Origin: Geodermatophilus sp. DSM 44513
GTDB lineage: Bacteria; Actinomycetota; Actinomycetes; Mycobacteriales; Geodermatophilaceae
Assembly (NCBI RefSeq): GCF_032460525.1
Contig: NZ_CP135963.1
Coordinates: 3,410,001-3,474,000 of the forward strand
Direction: 5' to 3'
DNA: 64,000 nucleotides
Shown: positions 9,257 through 18,059 of the stretch, one piece after another
Layout: the number at the start of each line of letters is the position of its first letter
Numbering within the stretch: position 1 is the stretch's first letter
Made by a program: the position numbers and the translations under genes
The notes under the pieces: generated by a model
Told to the model about the DNA's origin: nothing
The model's database searches: none
What the model saw: the letters and a program-made list of their open reading frames with translations, nothing else

Positions 9257-9730
9257 GTGACCACCGACCCGCGCACCGGCCTGCCGACCGAGCTGTTCAC
9301 CGCCGTCGACCACGTCGGCATCGCCGTCTCGGACCTCGACGAGGCGCTGGCCTTCTACGCCCAGGCCCTCGGCGTGCACTCGGTGCACGAGGAGGTCAAC
9401 GAGGAGCAGGGCGTCCGCGAGGCGATGCTCGCCGTCGGCGACGGCGACACCCGCATCCAGCTGCTCGCGCCGCTGACCCCGGAGTCGACGATCGCGAGGT
9501 TCATCGGCCGCTCCGGCCCCGGCCTGCAGCAGCTGGCCCTGCGGGTGACCGACGCGGAGGCGGCGGCCGCCACCCTGCGCGAGCGCGGCCTGCGGCTGCT
9601 CTACGACACCCCCCGGCGCGGCACGTCGGGCAGCCGGGTCAACTTCGTGCACCCCAAGGACGCCGGCGGCGTGCTCGTGGAGCTGGTCGAGCCGGCGGCG
9701 GACGGGCGACACGACCCGCGCGACCGGTGA
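9257..9730 (+). CDS. mce: Methylmalonyl-CoA epimerase
   Basis: A 157-residue VOC-fold metalloenzyme interconverting (2R)- and (2S)-methyl- or ethylmalonyl-CoA. The two beta-alpha-beta modules are visible, with metal ligands in VDHVGIAVSDLDEAL (His), the central Q of RIQLLAP, and the terminal GGVLVELVEP (Glu); the NFVHPKDAGG loop is typical. GTG at 9257 was chosen because GGGAGGA sits seven bases before it. It precedes ccr by 68 bp, but a good promoter lies between them. The acyl-CoA context supports a role in the ethylmalonyl-CoA route. Confidence 0.93.
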   Translation: MTTDPRTGLPTELFTAVDHVGIAVSDLDEALAFYAQALGVHSVHEEVNEEQGVREAMLAVGDGDTRIQLLAPLTPESTIARFIGRSGPGLQQLALRVTDAEAAAATLRERGLRLLYDTPRRGTSGSRVNFVHPKDAGGVLVELVEPAADGRHDPRDR

Positions 9731-9731
9731 G

Positions 9732-9760
9732 CTGACGTCCTGGCTACCCACCGGTAACAT
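9732..9760 (+). promoter_or_regulatory. Candidate ccr promoter
   Basis: CTGACG at 9732-9737 and TAACAT at 9755-9760 are separated by 17 bp and lie about 40 bp upstream of the ccr GTG. The -10 is embedded in CCGGTAACA (9751-9759), which recurs upstream of the ethylmalonyl-CoA mutase gene. Confidence 0.5.
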
Positions 9761-9798
9761 CTGCCGGCACTCACGAGCCGACGACCCGGGAGACGTAC

Positions 9799-11130
9799 GT
9801 GGACGAGATCAGGGACGCCATCCTCGCCGACCAGCTGACCGACGTCGCCGCGCTGCCGGTGCCGCGGTCCTACCGCGCGGTGCTGGTCCGCAAGGACGAG
9901 CAGGACATGTTCGAGGGCCTGACCACCAAGGAGAAGGACCCCCGCAAGTCCCTGCACGTCGAGGAGGTGGCGACGCCGGAGCTCGGCCCGGGAGAGGCGA
10001 TCGTGGCCGTGATGGCGTCCTCGGTGAACTACAACACCGTCTGGACGTCGATCTTCGAGCCGGTGTCCACCTTCGGCTTCCTGGAGCGCTACGGGCGGCT
10101 GCACGACCTGGCCAAGCGGCACGACCTGCCCTACCACGTCGTGGGCTCCGACCTCGCCGGCGTCGTCCTGCGGGTGGGCCCCGGGGTGAACCGCTGGAAG
10201 CCCGGCGACGAGGTGGTGGCGCACTGCCTGTCGGTGGAGCTGGAGGACCCGGCCGGCCACGACGACACGATGCTGGACCCGCAGCAGCGGATCTGGGGGT
10301 TCGAGACCAACTTCGGCGGCCTGGCCGAGCTCGCCCTGGTCAAGAGCAACCAGCTGATGCCCAAGCCCGCCCACCTCACCTGGGAGGAGGCGGCCAGCCC
10401 CGGGCTGGTCAACTCCACCGCCTACCGGCAGCTGGTCAGCCCCAACGGCGCGGGCATGAAGCAGGGCGACGTCGTGCTGATCTGGGGGGCGTCGGGCGGG
10501 CTGGGCTCCTACGCCACCCAGATGGCGCTCAACGGCGGCGCGATCCCGGTCTGCGTGGTCTCCAGCCCGGAGAAGGCCGACATCGTCCGGCGGATGGGCG
10601 CCGAGCTGGTCATCGACCGCGCGGAGGAGGGCTACCGGTTCTGGAAGGACGAGGACACCCAGGACCCCAGGGAGTGGCAGCGGCTGGGCAAGCGGATCCG
10701 GGAGCTGACCGGCGGCGACGACGTCGACATCGTCTTCGAGCACCCCGGCCGGGAGACCTTCGGCGCCAGCGTGTACGTGGCCAAGAAGGGCGGCACGATC
10801 GTCACCTGCGCCTCGACCAGCGGGTACATGCACTCCTACGACAACCGCTACCTGTGGATGAACCTCAAGCGGATCGTCGGGTCGCACTTCGCCAACTACA
10901 AGGAGGCGTGGGAGGCCAACCGGCTCATCGACAAGGGCCTGGTGCACCCCACGCTGTCCCGGGTCTACCCGATGGACGAGGTCGGCCAGGCCGCCTACGA
11001 CGTCCACCACAACAGCCACCAGGGCAAGGTCGGCGTGCTGACCCTCTCCCCGGCCGAGGGCCTCGGCGTCAAGGACACCGCCAAGCGCGAGAGGCACCTG
11101 ACCGCGATCAACCGCTTCCGCGGGGTGTGA
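9799..11130 (+). CDS. ccr: Crotonyl-CoA carboxylase/reductase
   Basis: A 443-residue MDR-superfamily enzyme that reductively carboxylates crotonyl-CoA to (2S)-ethylmalonyl-CoA with NADPH, the committed step of the ethylmalonyl-CoA pathway. Hallmarks: the N-terminal VMASSVNYNTVW, the long insert DPQQRIWGFETNFGGLAE, the NADP motif WGASGGLGSYATQ and the CoA/CO2-site region around FEHPGRETFGASV. Length matches family members of 410-450 residues. GTG start. A hairpin-type repeat starts directly after the stop and a second hairpin follows, so transcription probably ends here. It could alternatively feed ethylmalonyl-CoA to polyketide synthesis, but no PKS is near. Confidence 0.96.
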   Translation: MDEIRDAILADQLTDVAALPVPRSYRAVLVRKDEQDMFEGLTTKEKDPRKSLHVEEVATPELGPGEAIVAVMASSVNYNTVWTSIFEPVSTFGFLERYGRLHDLAKRHDLPYHVVGSDLAGVVLRVGPGVNRWKPGDEVVAHCLSVELEDPAGHDDTMLDPQQRIWGFETNFGGLAELALVKSNQLMPKPAHLTWEEAASPGLVNSTAYRQLVSPNGAGMKQGDVVLIWGASGGLGSYATQMALNGGAIPVCVVSSPEKADIVRRMGAELVIDRAEEGYRFWKDEDTQDPREWQRLGKRIRELTGGDDVDIVFEHPGRETFGASVYVAKKGGTIVTCASTSGYMHSYDNRYLWMNLKRIVGSHFANYKEAWEANRLIDKGLVHPTLSRVYPMDEVGQAAYDVHHNSHQGKVGVLTLSPAEGLGVKDTAKRERHLTAINRFRGV

Positions 11131-11190
11131 AGGAGGCCCTCCTGCCCCCACCCCCCGCAGGCTCGCGGCGGGCCCCTGCAGGAGGGGCCC
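11131..11190 (-). repeat. Covarying intergenic hairpin element, copy 1
   Basis: It begins directly after the ccr stop. Outer arms are GGCCCTCCTGC (11135-11145) and GCAGGAGGGGCC (11178-11189), enclosing the family core CTCGCGGCGGGC. A partial copy (GTGCTGG...CCTGCAGGGG) follows at about 11250-11270. Confidence 0.7.
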
Positions 11191-11196
11191 GCCGGC

Positions 11197-11231
11197 GCGC
11201 CGGGTGTGTCCCGGCGGGACACACCCGGCGC
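11197..11231 (+). terminator. Strong hairpin downstream of ccr
   Basis: A perfect 16-bp stem (11197-11212 with 11216-11231; core CGGGTGTGTCC) closes a 3-base loop. It has no T tract, as is common for actinobacterial terminators. It lies 67 bp after the ccr stop and 90 bp before the DivIVA-like gene. Confidence 0.65.
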
Positions 11232-11321
11232 GTGGCGCCGCCCCGTGCGGTGCTGGCACCCTGCAGGGGAGGGTCCGGAGAACACGCCGGGCCGGTCCGC
11301 CGACTCTGCGAGGATGACCGC

Positions 11322-12590
11322 ATGACCGATCCGCGCCGCGACATGCTGCCGATGCGCGAGGCGCAGCACTCGTTCGACGTGGTGCTCCGGGGCTACGACC
11401 GGCACCAGGTGGCCGAGACGATCGAGCGGCTCGAGGCCGACATCCAGGTCGCCCTCGCCGACCGTGACGCGGCGGTCAACCGGTCGTCGGACCTCGCCGG
11501 GCAGCTCTCGGCGCTGCACGGGGAGGTCGACCAGCTGCGGCGCAAGGCGGCGTCCTCCGGGCCGCCGACCTTCGAGAACCTCAGCGAGCGCATCCAGCAC
11601 ATGCTGCGGCTGGCCGAGGAGGAGGCCGCGGAGATCCGGCGCTCGGCCCAGCAGGAGGTCCAGGCGCTGCGGGAGCACACCGCCGCCGAGGAACGCGCGA
11701 TGCACGAGCGGCACGCGGCCGGCCAGGCCGAGGTGGACCGGATGATCGCCGAGGCGCGGCAGGCCGCCGAGCAGATCGCCAGCAAGGCACAGATCCGTGC
11801 CGACGAGCTGGTCACCAAGGCCCAGGAGAAGGTCGCCCGGCTGGACGCCGAGTCGCAGGCCCGCCGGGCCAAGGTCGAGGAGGACTTCGAGATCGCCCAG
11901 CGGTCGCGCCGGCAGGAGGCCGCCCGGATCGACGAGGAGCGGGACCGGACCTCCGCCGACGCCGCCCGGCAGCGCGTCGCCGCGGCCGAGGAGCACGCCG
12001 CCCGGCTGGTCAGCGACGCCGAGGCCGCGGCGGCCGCCGTCCGCGCGGTCCGTGATGAGCTCACCGGGCGGCTGCTGGAGGCCCGCCGGCTGCTCGAGCG
12101 GCTGCCCGACCTCGGTGACCGGCGGCCCGAGCCGCAGGGCGGTACCCGGCCGGGGCAGGCGCGCCCGCAGCCCATGCCCCGCGGCGCGCAGGGCCAGCCC
12201 GAGCAGGTCCGCGACGAGCGCACGCCGGGCGGTCCGGTCATCGCCGCGCCGCCGCCGGTCGGCCCGGTCACCGGCCACCGGCCCGTGGTGCGGCCGACGA
12301 CCTCGCCGCAGTCCGCACAGCGGCCCGCCGAGCCGCTCCCGGGCAGCGGTGAGGCCGCCGCGGTACGCCAGCCCACGCGGCCCCCGGCCCCGCCGACGCA
12401 GCCGGCCGTGACCCCGGCCGACGTCCCGGCGACGCCGGACCCGCAGACCACCCAGCAGCTGCGCCCGGTGGCCCCGGCCACCGGCACGCAGGCCCCGCGG
12501 GTCGACCCGCCCACGCTCGTGCAGCCCGCCGCCCGGCCCGGGACGGACACCGCGGACACCGACGAGTCCCTCGCCCGCGGCCGCCGCTGA
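11322..12590 (+). CDS. DivIVA-domain coiled-coil protein
   Basis: A 422-residue protein. The N-terminus (residues 1-45) has the DivIVA/GpsB-type segment HSFDVVLRGYDRHQVAETIERLE, followed by about 200 residues of continuous coiled coil rich in E, A, R and Q, and a proline-rich, disordered C-terminal 150 residues. Such actinobacterial proteins act at the cell pole or septum or organise the cell envelope; no enzymatic domain is present. ATG 11322 follows a GAGGA at suitable spacing. It lies upstream of an exported protein gene. It has diverged from the main Wag31/DivIVA, which is normally beside ftsZ, so this is a paralogue by inference. Confidence 0.8.
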   Translation: MTDPRRDMLPMREAQHSFDVVLRGYDRHQVAETIERLEADIQVALADRDAAVNRSSDLAGQLSALHGEVDQLRRKAASSGPPTFENLSERIQHMLRLAEEEAAEIRRSAQQEVQALREHTAAEERAMHERHAAGQAEVDRMIAEARQAAEQIASKAQIRADELVTKAQEKVARLDAESQARRAKVEEDFEIAQRSRRQEAARIDEERDRTSADAARQRVAAAEEHAARLVSDAEAAAAAVRAVRDELTGRLLEARRLLERLPDLGDRRPEPQGGTRPGQARPQPMPRGAQGQPEQVRDERTPGGPVIAAPPPVGPVTGHRPVVRPTTSPQSAQRPAEPLPGSGEAAAVRQPTRPPAPPTQPAVTPADVPATPDPQTTQQLRPVAPATGTQAPRVDPPTLVQPAARPGTDTADTDESLARGRR

Positions 12591-12650
12591 GACGGGCACC
12601 GTCCTCCAGGGCCGACGAGTCCCGCCCACGGACGTCGGGGAGGAGACGAG

Positions 12651-13616
12651 GTGCCCACCCCTCCCAGCCGGCTCCACGCCCTCTCCCGCGCCCTCTCCCG
12701 CGGCCGGGCGGGCGCGTCGCCGGCAGGCCGGCGGGGGGCGGTCGTGGTGGCCGTCGCGCTGCTGGTGGTGCTCACCGCCGCGCTCGCCGGGATCGTCCTC
12801 GGCGCGGACGGTGCCGGGGAAGACGCCGCGCCCGGGGCGCAGCCGACGGCCGACGCCCCCGCCGCACCCGACGGCCGGCCGGCGGCGAGTGGTCCGGCCG
12901 GGGACGGCGGCCCGCCACCACCAGCACCGGTTCCCGTCCCCGCCGACGCGCCCCCACCCGACGGGACGGCGGCGGCCGAGCTGCTGCGGTGGGCCGACCG
13001 CGAGCTGCCCGCCGGCACCCGCCTGCGCCCGACCGACGGTGCGCGCGACGACCTGCTGGCCGCCGGCGCCACCGGCGCCCTGCTCGGTGAGGAGGGGCCG
13101 ACCGGCCCCGGTGACCTGGTCCTCACCGTGACCGACGGCGACCCGCCCCCGGGCGGCCGGGTGGTCACCACCGTCGACGGGCTGACCCTGGTCGACCCCG
13201 CGCCCGGCACGCCCACCCCCGAGCAGCTCGACGTCCGGGAGGCGCTGGCGCAGGCCGTGCTGGCCAACCCGACCACCCGCACGACCCCCGAGGCCGCCGC
13301 GGTGCTGCGCTCGGCCGACGTCGACATGCGGCTGCTGTCCCTGCTGGCCGTGCTCACCGCCCGGGACGGCATCGGCGTGGCCGCCCTGTCGCGGGCCGGG
13401 GGCGGCGGGGGTCCGGCCCGCAGCGCGCTCATCACGTGGGTGGGCGGTGCGCCGGTGGGCGCCGGGCAGCCGGCGACCGGGCAGCTGCAGACCTGGCTGG
13501 ACGCCCAGCTGCCACCGTTCGCCCCCGACCACGTGGAGGTCACCGCCGACGGCGTCCGGGTGTCCCACCGCTACGCGTCGGACCCCGACGCGCTGGTCGC
13601 CGACGCCTCCTCGTGA
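12651..13616 (+). CDS. Single-pass membrane-anchored protein of unknown function
   Basis: A 321-residue protein with an arginine-rich cytoplasmic start, one membrane helix at about residues 29-50 (AVVVAVALLVVLTAALAG), a low-complexity Pro/Ala/Gly linker to about 105, and an extracytoplasmic domain. That domain includes AELLRWADRELPAGTRL and a final SHRYASDPDALV. GTG start with GGGGAGGAG just upstream. I do not recognise the family. It is followed by the DUF4397 protein and the sortase in the same direction, so it may belong to a cell-surface group. Confidence 0.7.
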   Translation: MPTPPSRLHALSRALSRGRAGASPAGRRGAVVVAVALLVVLTAALAGIVLGADGAGEDAAPGAQPTADAPAAPDGRPAASGPAGDGGPPPPAPVPVPADAPPPDGTAAAELLRWADRELPAGTRLRPTDGARDDLLAAGATGALLGEEGPTGPGDLVLTVTDGDPPPGGRVVTTVDGLTLVDPAPGTPTPEQLDVREALAQAVLANPTTRTTPEAAAVLRSADVDMRLLSLLAVLTARDGIGVAALSRAGGGGGPARSALITWVGGAPVGAGQPATGQLQTWLDAQLPPFAPDHVEVTADGVRVSHRYASDPDALVADASS

Positions 13617-13705
13617 CACCCGGTTGGACAGGAGTCGCAGGGAGTGCGGAGATGGAGACCGGGCCGGCCGCGACCGGGCCTCCCCCGACCTGCTGGAGGA
13701 CGACG

Positions 13706-14542
13706 GTGGACCGCTGGACCCGCGTGCTGGCCGTGACCGCCCTCGGCGCCGGGGCGGTGCTCCTCACCCCGACCGGGGCCGGCGCCGCCGAGACCGGGCT
13801 GCTGCGGCTGGCGCACCTGTCCCCCGACACCCCGGCGGTCGACGTCTACGTCGACTCGGTGGCCGACCCGGGCGACGGCACCGCGCTGCTCACCGTGCCC
13901 GGGGTGGGTTACGGGACGATCTCGGACTACCAGGACGTGCCCGCGGGGGTCTACACGGTGAGCATGCGTCAGGCCGGCGCGGACCCCGCCACCCCGCCGG
14001 TGCTGTCGACCACCGTGCAGGTCGGCCCGGACAGCGCCCGCACCGTCGCCGGGGTCGGCCGCTTCGCCGAGCTGGGCCTGGCCGTGCTGGAGGACGACCT
14101 GGCGCTCCCGCCACCGGGGCAGGCGCGGGTCCGGGTGGTGTCCGGAGCCAGCACCGCCCCGGCGCTGGACGCCTCCGCCGGGGGCACGCCCGTCGCCGAC
14201 GACCTGGCCTTCGCCGAGGCCGGCGAGCCCACCACCGTGCCCGGGGGCGGCGGCCGCCTGCAGGTGACCGTGGACGGCGAGGCGACCGAGCTGCCGCTGG
14301 ACGTGGCCGCGGGCGCCGTCTACAGCCTGTTCGTCCTGGACCGGCCCGAGGGCGGGTACACCGTGCGCACCGTCCTGGACGCCGCGGGGGCCGGCACGGT
14401 GCCGACCGGCGCGGTGGAGGCCGGGGCCGGAGGGGCCGCGACGCGGCCACCGGCGCCGGGCGTGCTCGGTGCCGTCGCGGTCACCGCGCTCGCCGGTGCC
14501 GGGCTGGCCGTGGCCCGGCGGTCCCGGCGGTCCCGACGGTGA
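13706..14542 (+). CDS. DUF4397 surface protein with C-terminal anchor
   Basis: A 278-residue exported protein: signal peptide (about 1-28), then a DUF4397 domain starting LLRLAHLSPDTPAVDVYVD and continuing through a repeat-like second half (ARVRVVSGASTAPALD). After a short linker comes a C-terminal helix GVLGAVAVTALAGAGLAVA with the basic tail RRSRRSRR. That end has the shape of a sortase sorting signal but lacks LPXTG; only RPPAPG precedes the helix. GTG 13706 was chosen over the longer open frame because of GGAGGA five bases upstream. A class F sortase gene follows 10 bp later, so the pair is probably functional together. Confidence 0.85.
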   Translation: MDRWTRVLAVTALGAGAVLLTPTGAGAAETGLLRLAHLSPDTPAVDVYVDSVADPGDGTALLTVPGVGYGTISDYQDVPAGVYTVSMRQAGADPATPPVLSTTVQVGPDSARTVAGVGRFAELGLAVLEDDLALPPPGQARVRVVSGASTAPALDASAGGTPVADDLAFAEAGEPTTVPGGGGRLQVTVDGEATELPLDVAAGAVYSLFVLDRPEGGYTVRTVLDAAGAGTVPTGAVEAGAGGAATRPPAPGVLGAVAVTALAGAGLAVARRSRRSRR

Positions 14543-14552
14543 GGTGCCCGCC

Positions 14553-15164
14553 GTGAGCCGTCACCGCGCGCCGCGCCACCCACCCCGGCCGTGGCTGCGG
14601 GGGCTGCTCGCCGCGGCCGCCGTGGCGTCGGGGGCGGCGGTGCTGACCACGGTCGGCGCCGCGGGCCCGGCCACCACCGTCGCGGCCCCGGTGGTCGTCG
14701 AGCGCGGCACGGAGCGCACCGCGGCCGCGCCGGTGCGGGTGCGGGTGCCGGCCGCCGGGGTGGACAGCGAGCTGCTGCGGCTCGGCACCGACGCGGCCGG
14801 CGCCCTGGTCCCCCCGGACGACTACGGACGGGCCGGCTGGTTCACCGGCGGGGCCGTGCCCGGGGACGTCGGGCCGGCGGTGCTCGCCGGGCACGTGGAC
14901 TCCCTCGACGGCCCGGCGGTGTTCGCCCGCATCGGCGCGCTGGCCACCGGGGACGAGGTGCTGGTGGACCGGGCCGACGGCACGACGGTGCGCTTCGCCG
15001 TCACGGGGGTCGACCGGTACCCGAAGAACGACTTCCCGACCGCGGCCGTCTACGGCCCCACGCCGCGGGCGGAGCTCCGGCTGGTCACCTGTGGTGGTGA
15101 CTTCGACCGCGCGGCGCGCAGCTACCTCGACAACGTCGTGGTCACTGCCGTGCTCAGCGGCTGA
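14553..15164 (+). CDS. Class F sortase
   Basis: A 203-residue extracytoplasmic cysteine transpeptidase. There is one N-terminal membrane helix (about 16-38), then a compact sortase barrel with His114 (LAGHVDS), Cys180 (LVTCGGDFD) and a likely Arg186 shortly after. The small size and TCGGDFD sequence are typical of actinobacterial class F enzymes. GTG 14553 is favoured because GAGGT at 14541-14545 forms its ribosome site and includes the preceding stop region. Its neighbour with a C-terminal helix and basic tail is the obvious candidate substrate, though no LPXTG is present. Confidence 0.9.
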   Translation: MSRHRAPRHPPRPWLRGLLAAAAVASGAAVLTTVGAAGPATTVAAPVVVERGTERTAAAPVRVRVPAAGVDSELLRLGTDAAGALVPPDDYGRAGWFTGGAVPGDVGPAVLAGHVDSLDGPAVFARIGALATGDEVLVDRADGTTVRFAVTGVDRYPKNDFPTAAVYGPTPRAELRLVTCGGDFDRAARSYLDNVVVTAVLSG

Positions 15165-15465
15165 GGCGGCGCCCCCGGGCCTGCCAGCAGACGGTGTGCC
15201 AGTGCCGGCGCAGGTCGGCGGCCGAGGCGGTGTCCCACGGCTCGAGGTCGGAGTCGCGGGGGTAGGCCGGCCAGGTCACCAGATGCGGCGTCCCCGGGGG
15301 GATCTCCTGGTCGCAGCCGGGGCAGCGGTAGCTCTTGCCCCCGGCCGCGCCGGTGAGCCGGCGGATGACCCAGTCGCCGTCCGCGGCCTCCTCCACCGTC
15401 TCGGGACGGCGGACGGGGTCGCGGCCGGCCGGCCCCGGCCGGGGACGTCCGTGCCGGCGGGGCAC
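15154..15465 (-). CDS. Small zinc-ribbon-like protein
   Basis: A 103-residue protein with a single metal-binding-like pattern: CPGCDQEIPPGTPH, then 20-odd residues later HWHTVC. This gives two Cys and further His/Cys ligands spaced as in a treble-clef or HNH-like zinc fold. A basic, proline-rich N-terminus precedes it. GTG start at 15465, five bases after the dehydrogenase stop, suggests co-transcription with that gene. The last 11 bp overlap the sortase gene tail to tail. Such short proteins are widespread in actinobacteria, some wrongly called ATP/GTP-binding; no function is known to me. Confidence 0.7.
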   Translation of the reverse strand: MPRRHGRPRPGPAGRDPVRRPETVEEAADGDWVIRRLTGAAGGKSYRCPGCDQEIPPGTPHLVTWPAYPRDSDLEPWDTASAADLRRHWHTVCWQARGRRLSR

Positions 15466-15469
15466 CGGC

Positions 15470-17251
15470 TCAGCGGCGGGCGTGGTCGCGGAAGCCGCGG
15501 CCGGTCTTGCGGCCCAGGTACCCGGCGGTGACCAGGTGCTCCAGCAGCGGCGCGGGCGCGAAGCCGGGCTCGCGGAACTCCGCGTAGAGCTCCCGCTCGA
15601 TGGCCAGCGCCACGTCCAGGCCCACGACGTCCAGCAGCTCGAAGGGGCCCATCGGGTAGCCGCAGCCGACCTTCATCGCCGCGTCGATGTCGTCGGCGGT
15701 CGCGTAGTGCGCCTCGAGCATCCGCACCGCGTCGTTGAGGTAGGGGAACAGCAGCGCGTTGACGACGAACCCGGCGCGGTCGGCGCAGGAGACCGCGTGC
15801 TTGCCCAGCCGCTCGGACACCGCGTGCGCAGTGGCCGCGACGTCCGGTGCGGTGGAGATCGTGGAGACGACCTCGACGAGCCGCATCACCTGGGCGGGGT
15901 TGAAGAAGTGCATGCCGACGACGTCCTCGGGACGGCCGCTGGCGCGGGCGCACTCGATGACCGGCAGGCTGGACGTCGTCGTGGCCAGAACCGCGCCGGG
16001 CTTGGCGATCTCGCCCAGGTTCTCGAACAGCGCCTCCTTGACCGGCAGCGACTCCGCGATCGCCTCGATGACCAGGTCGCGTTCGGCGAGGTCGTCCAGC
16101 GACGTCGTGCCGGCGACACGGGCGAGGGCGGCGTCGCGCTCGGCCCCGTCCAGGCGGCCGCGCTGCACCTGCTTCTCCAGCGACCGGGCCAGCTCCCGGC
16201 CCACCGTCTCGACCTTCTCCGGCGAGCGGGCGACGAAGCGGACGTCGTAGCCGCCGCGGGCGAGCACCTCGACGATGCCGGTGGCCATGGTCCCGGAGCC
16301 GACGACGCCGACCGTGCGCACCTCGCGGGCGCCCTCGGTGGCCCCGCCCGGCGCGGGGGTGTGCGCGTCGGGGACCACCTCGGCGGAGTCGCGCCCGGCG
16401 TAGGTGTAGAAGCCCCGGCCGGACTTCCGGCCCAGCAGCCCGGCGGTCACCATCTGCTTGATGACCGGCGTGGGCGCGTGCAGCCGGTCGCGGGACTGCC
16501 GGTACATCGTGTCGAGGATCTCGTAGGCGGTGTCCAGGCCGATGAGGTCCATGAGCGCCAGTGGGCCCATGGGCAGGCCGCAGCCCAGCCGCATCGCCGC
16601 GTCGATGTCCTCACGGCTGGCGTAGCGGTTCTCGTACATCGCGACCGCGTGGTTCAGGTAACCGAACAGCAGCGCGTTGGCGATGAAGCCGGCCTTGTCG
16701 CCGATGGTGACGTCGACCTTGCCCAGCCGGGCGGCCAGCGCCTCGACGTCCTCGACGACCGAGGGCTCGGTGACCACGGTGCGCACGATCTCGACGAGCT
16801 TCATGACCGGGGCCGGGTTGAAGAAGTGCATCCCGATGACCTTGCTCGGCCGCCCGGTGGCGACCGAGATCTCGGTGACCGACAGGCTCGAGGTGTTCGT
16901 GGCCAGGATGGTGTCCGGCGGGCAGATCTTGTCCAGCGTGGAGAAGATGTCGCGCTTGAGCTCCATCCGCTCGGGCACCGCCTCGACGACCAGCTCGGCC
17001 CGGGACAGCTCCTCCATCGAGGTGGCGAAGCGGATCCGGCCCAGGATGGTGTCGCGCTCGGCGGCGTCGAGCTTGCCGCGGGCCAGGGCCTTGCCGGTGG
17101 ACTGCTCGACGTGCCCCCGGCCGCGGGCCACGGCCGCCTCGTCGACGTCCACGGCGGTGACCGACAGGCCCGCGCGCGCGAGCACCTCGGCGATGCCGGC
17201 ACCCATCGTGCCCAGCCCCACCACGCCGACCTCGGTCAGAACTCTCGCCAC
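15470..17251 (-). CDS. Double-module 3-hydroxyacyl-CoA (3-hydroxybutyryl-CoA) dehydrogenase
   Basis: A 593-residue protein made of two tandem copies of the 280-residue 3-hydroxybutyryl-CoA dehydrogenase unit. The first NAD site is GVVGLGTMGAGIAEVL (about residue 9), the second GVVGSGTMATGIVEVL (about 320). Each module has its catalytic-histidine segment GMHFFNPA and a C-terminal domain with GFIANALLF or GFVVNALLF and CG-PMGP. It oxidises 3-hydroxyacyl-CoA or reduces acetoacetyl-CoA, so it can link the thiolase to crotonyl-CoA formation. The second module has GSGTMATG where the first has GAG, so its cofactor site may be altered. Tandem fusions of this kind exist in actinobacteria. Confidence 0.92.
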   Translation of the reverse strand: MARVLTEVGVVGLGTMGAGIAEVLARAGLSVTAVDVDEAAVARGRGHVEQSTGKALARGKLDAAERDTILGRIRFATSMEELSRAELVVEAVPERMELKRDIFSTLDKICPPDTILATNTSSLSVTEISVATGRPSKVIGMHFFNPAPVMKLVEIVRTVVTEPSVVEDVEALAARLGKVDVTIGDKAGFIANALLFGYLNHAVAMYENRYASREDIDAAMRLGCGLPMGPLALMDLIGLDTAYEILDTMYRQSRDRLHAPTPVIKQMVTAGLLGRKSGRGFYTYAGRDSAEVVPDAHTPAPGGATEGAREVRTVGVVGSGTMATGIVEVLARGGYDVRFVARSPEKVETVGRELARSLEKQVQRGRLDGAERDAALARVAGTTSLDDLAERDLVIEAIAESLPVKEALFENLGEIAKPGAVLATTTSSLPVIECARASGRPEDVVGMHFFNPAQVMRLVEVVSTISTAPDVAATAHAVSERLGKHAVSCADRAGFVVNALLFPYLNDAVRMLEAHYATADDIDAAMKVGCGYPMGPFELLDVVGLDVALAIERELYAEFREPGFAPAPLLEHLVTAGYLGRKTGRGFRDHARR

Positions 17252-17262
17252 GCCGCCACGGT

Positions 17263-17307
17263 AGCGGAGTCGCCCGGTGACGATCCCCGCACTCCAGCGA
17301 CTCCGCT
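17263..17307 (-). terminator. Inverted repeat between nucS and the dehydrogenase
   Basis: AGCGGAGTCGC (17263-17273) and GCGACTCCGCT (17297-17307) are perfectly complementary over 11 bp around a 23-base spacer. It starts 4 bp after the nucS stop and ends just before the dehydrogenase start, so it could be a nucS terminator or an operator. Confidence 0.5.
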
Positions 17308-17310
17308 CCC

Positions 17311-17982
17311 TCAGAAGAGCCGCTGGGAGGGGTCGTCGGTGCCCTTGAGGACGGCGTAGTCGACGGTGAGGCAGTCGATGCCGCGGTCACCGGCCAGCAC
17401 CCGGGCCTGCGGCCGGATCTCCTGGGCGGCGAACACCCCGCGGACCGGGGCGAGCAGCGGGTCGCGGTTGAGCAGCTCGAGGTAGCGGGTCAGCTGCTCC
17501 ACGCCGTCGATCTCGCCGCGGCGCTTGACCTCCACGGCGACGGTGGTCCCGTCGGCGTCCCGGCAGAGCAGGTCCACCGGGCCGATCGCGGTCGGGTACT
17601 CGCGGCGCACCAGGGACCAGCCGGTCCCGAAGGTCTCCACGTGCAGCGCCAGCAGCCGCTGCAGCTCGGCCTCCACGCCGTCCTTCTGCAGGCCCGGGTC
17701 GACGCCGAGCTCGTGGGAGCTGTCGTGTTCGACGGACTCGATGGTGATCACCAGCTGCTCGCCGACCCGGTTGGTCACCGTCCAGGTGCCGGCTCCGTCG
17801 GCGAGCTCCTCGCGCAGCGAGCACGGCGGGGTCATCCAGTTCAGCGGCTTGTACGCGCGGTCGTCGGCGTGCACCGACACCGAGCCGTCGGCCTTGACCA
17901 GCAGCAGCCGGGAGGCCATCGGCAGGTGGGCGGTGAGTCGGCCGATGTAGTCGACCGAGCAGCGGGCGATGACCAGGCGCAC
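17311..17982 (-). CDS. nucS: Mismatch-specific endonuclease NucS/EndoMS
   Basis: A 223-residue nuclease that cuts both strands at G/T, T/T and G/G mismatches and provides mutation avoidance in actinobacteria lacking MutS/MutL. The N-terminal DNA-binding domain starts [21 protein letters not shown]; the PD-(D/E)XK core is visible as Asp137 (GPVDLLC), Glu151 and Lys153 (AVEVKRR). The C-terminus ends QRLF, matching the sliding-clamp contact expected in this family. Length equals the family norm. Found upstream of an acyl-CoA dehydrogenase gene, which looks incidental. Confidence 0.96.
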   Translation of the reverse strand: MRLVIARCSVDYIGRLTAHLPMASRLLLVKADGSVSVHADDRAYKPLNWMTPPCSLREELADGAGTWTVTNRVGEQLVITIESVEHDSSHELGVDPGLQKDGVEAELQRLLALHVETFGTGWSLVRREYPTAIGPVDLLCRDADGTTVAVEVKRRGEIDGVEQLTRYLELLNRDPLLAPVRGVFAAQEIRPQARVLAGDRGIDCLTVDYAVLKGTDDPSQRLF

Positions 17983-18059
17983 GGGCGCCGACGGTACCGA
18001 ACCGGTGACGACGCGCCCGGCGCGCCGGGACCGGGCCGGGGACGCGGGACCCTGACCGG

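Noticed and set aside
9731..9798. B12 riboswitch before ccr or the adenosyltransferase
   Set aside because: The gaps are too short and show no B12-box-like sequence.
15335..17359. 674-codon plus-strand open frame
   Set aside because: It is antisense to the double dehydrogenase, whose motifs are clear.
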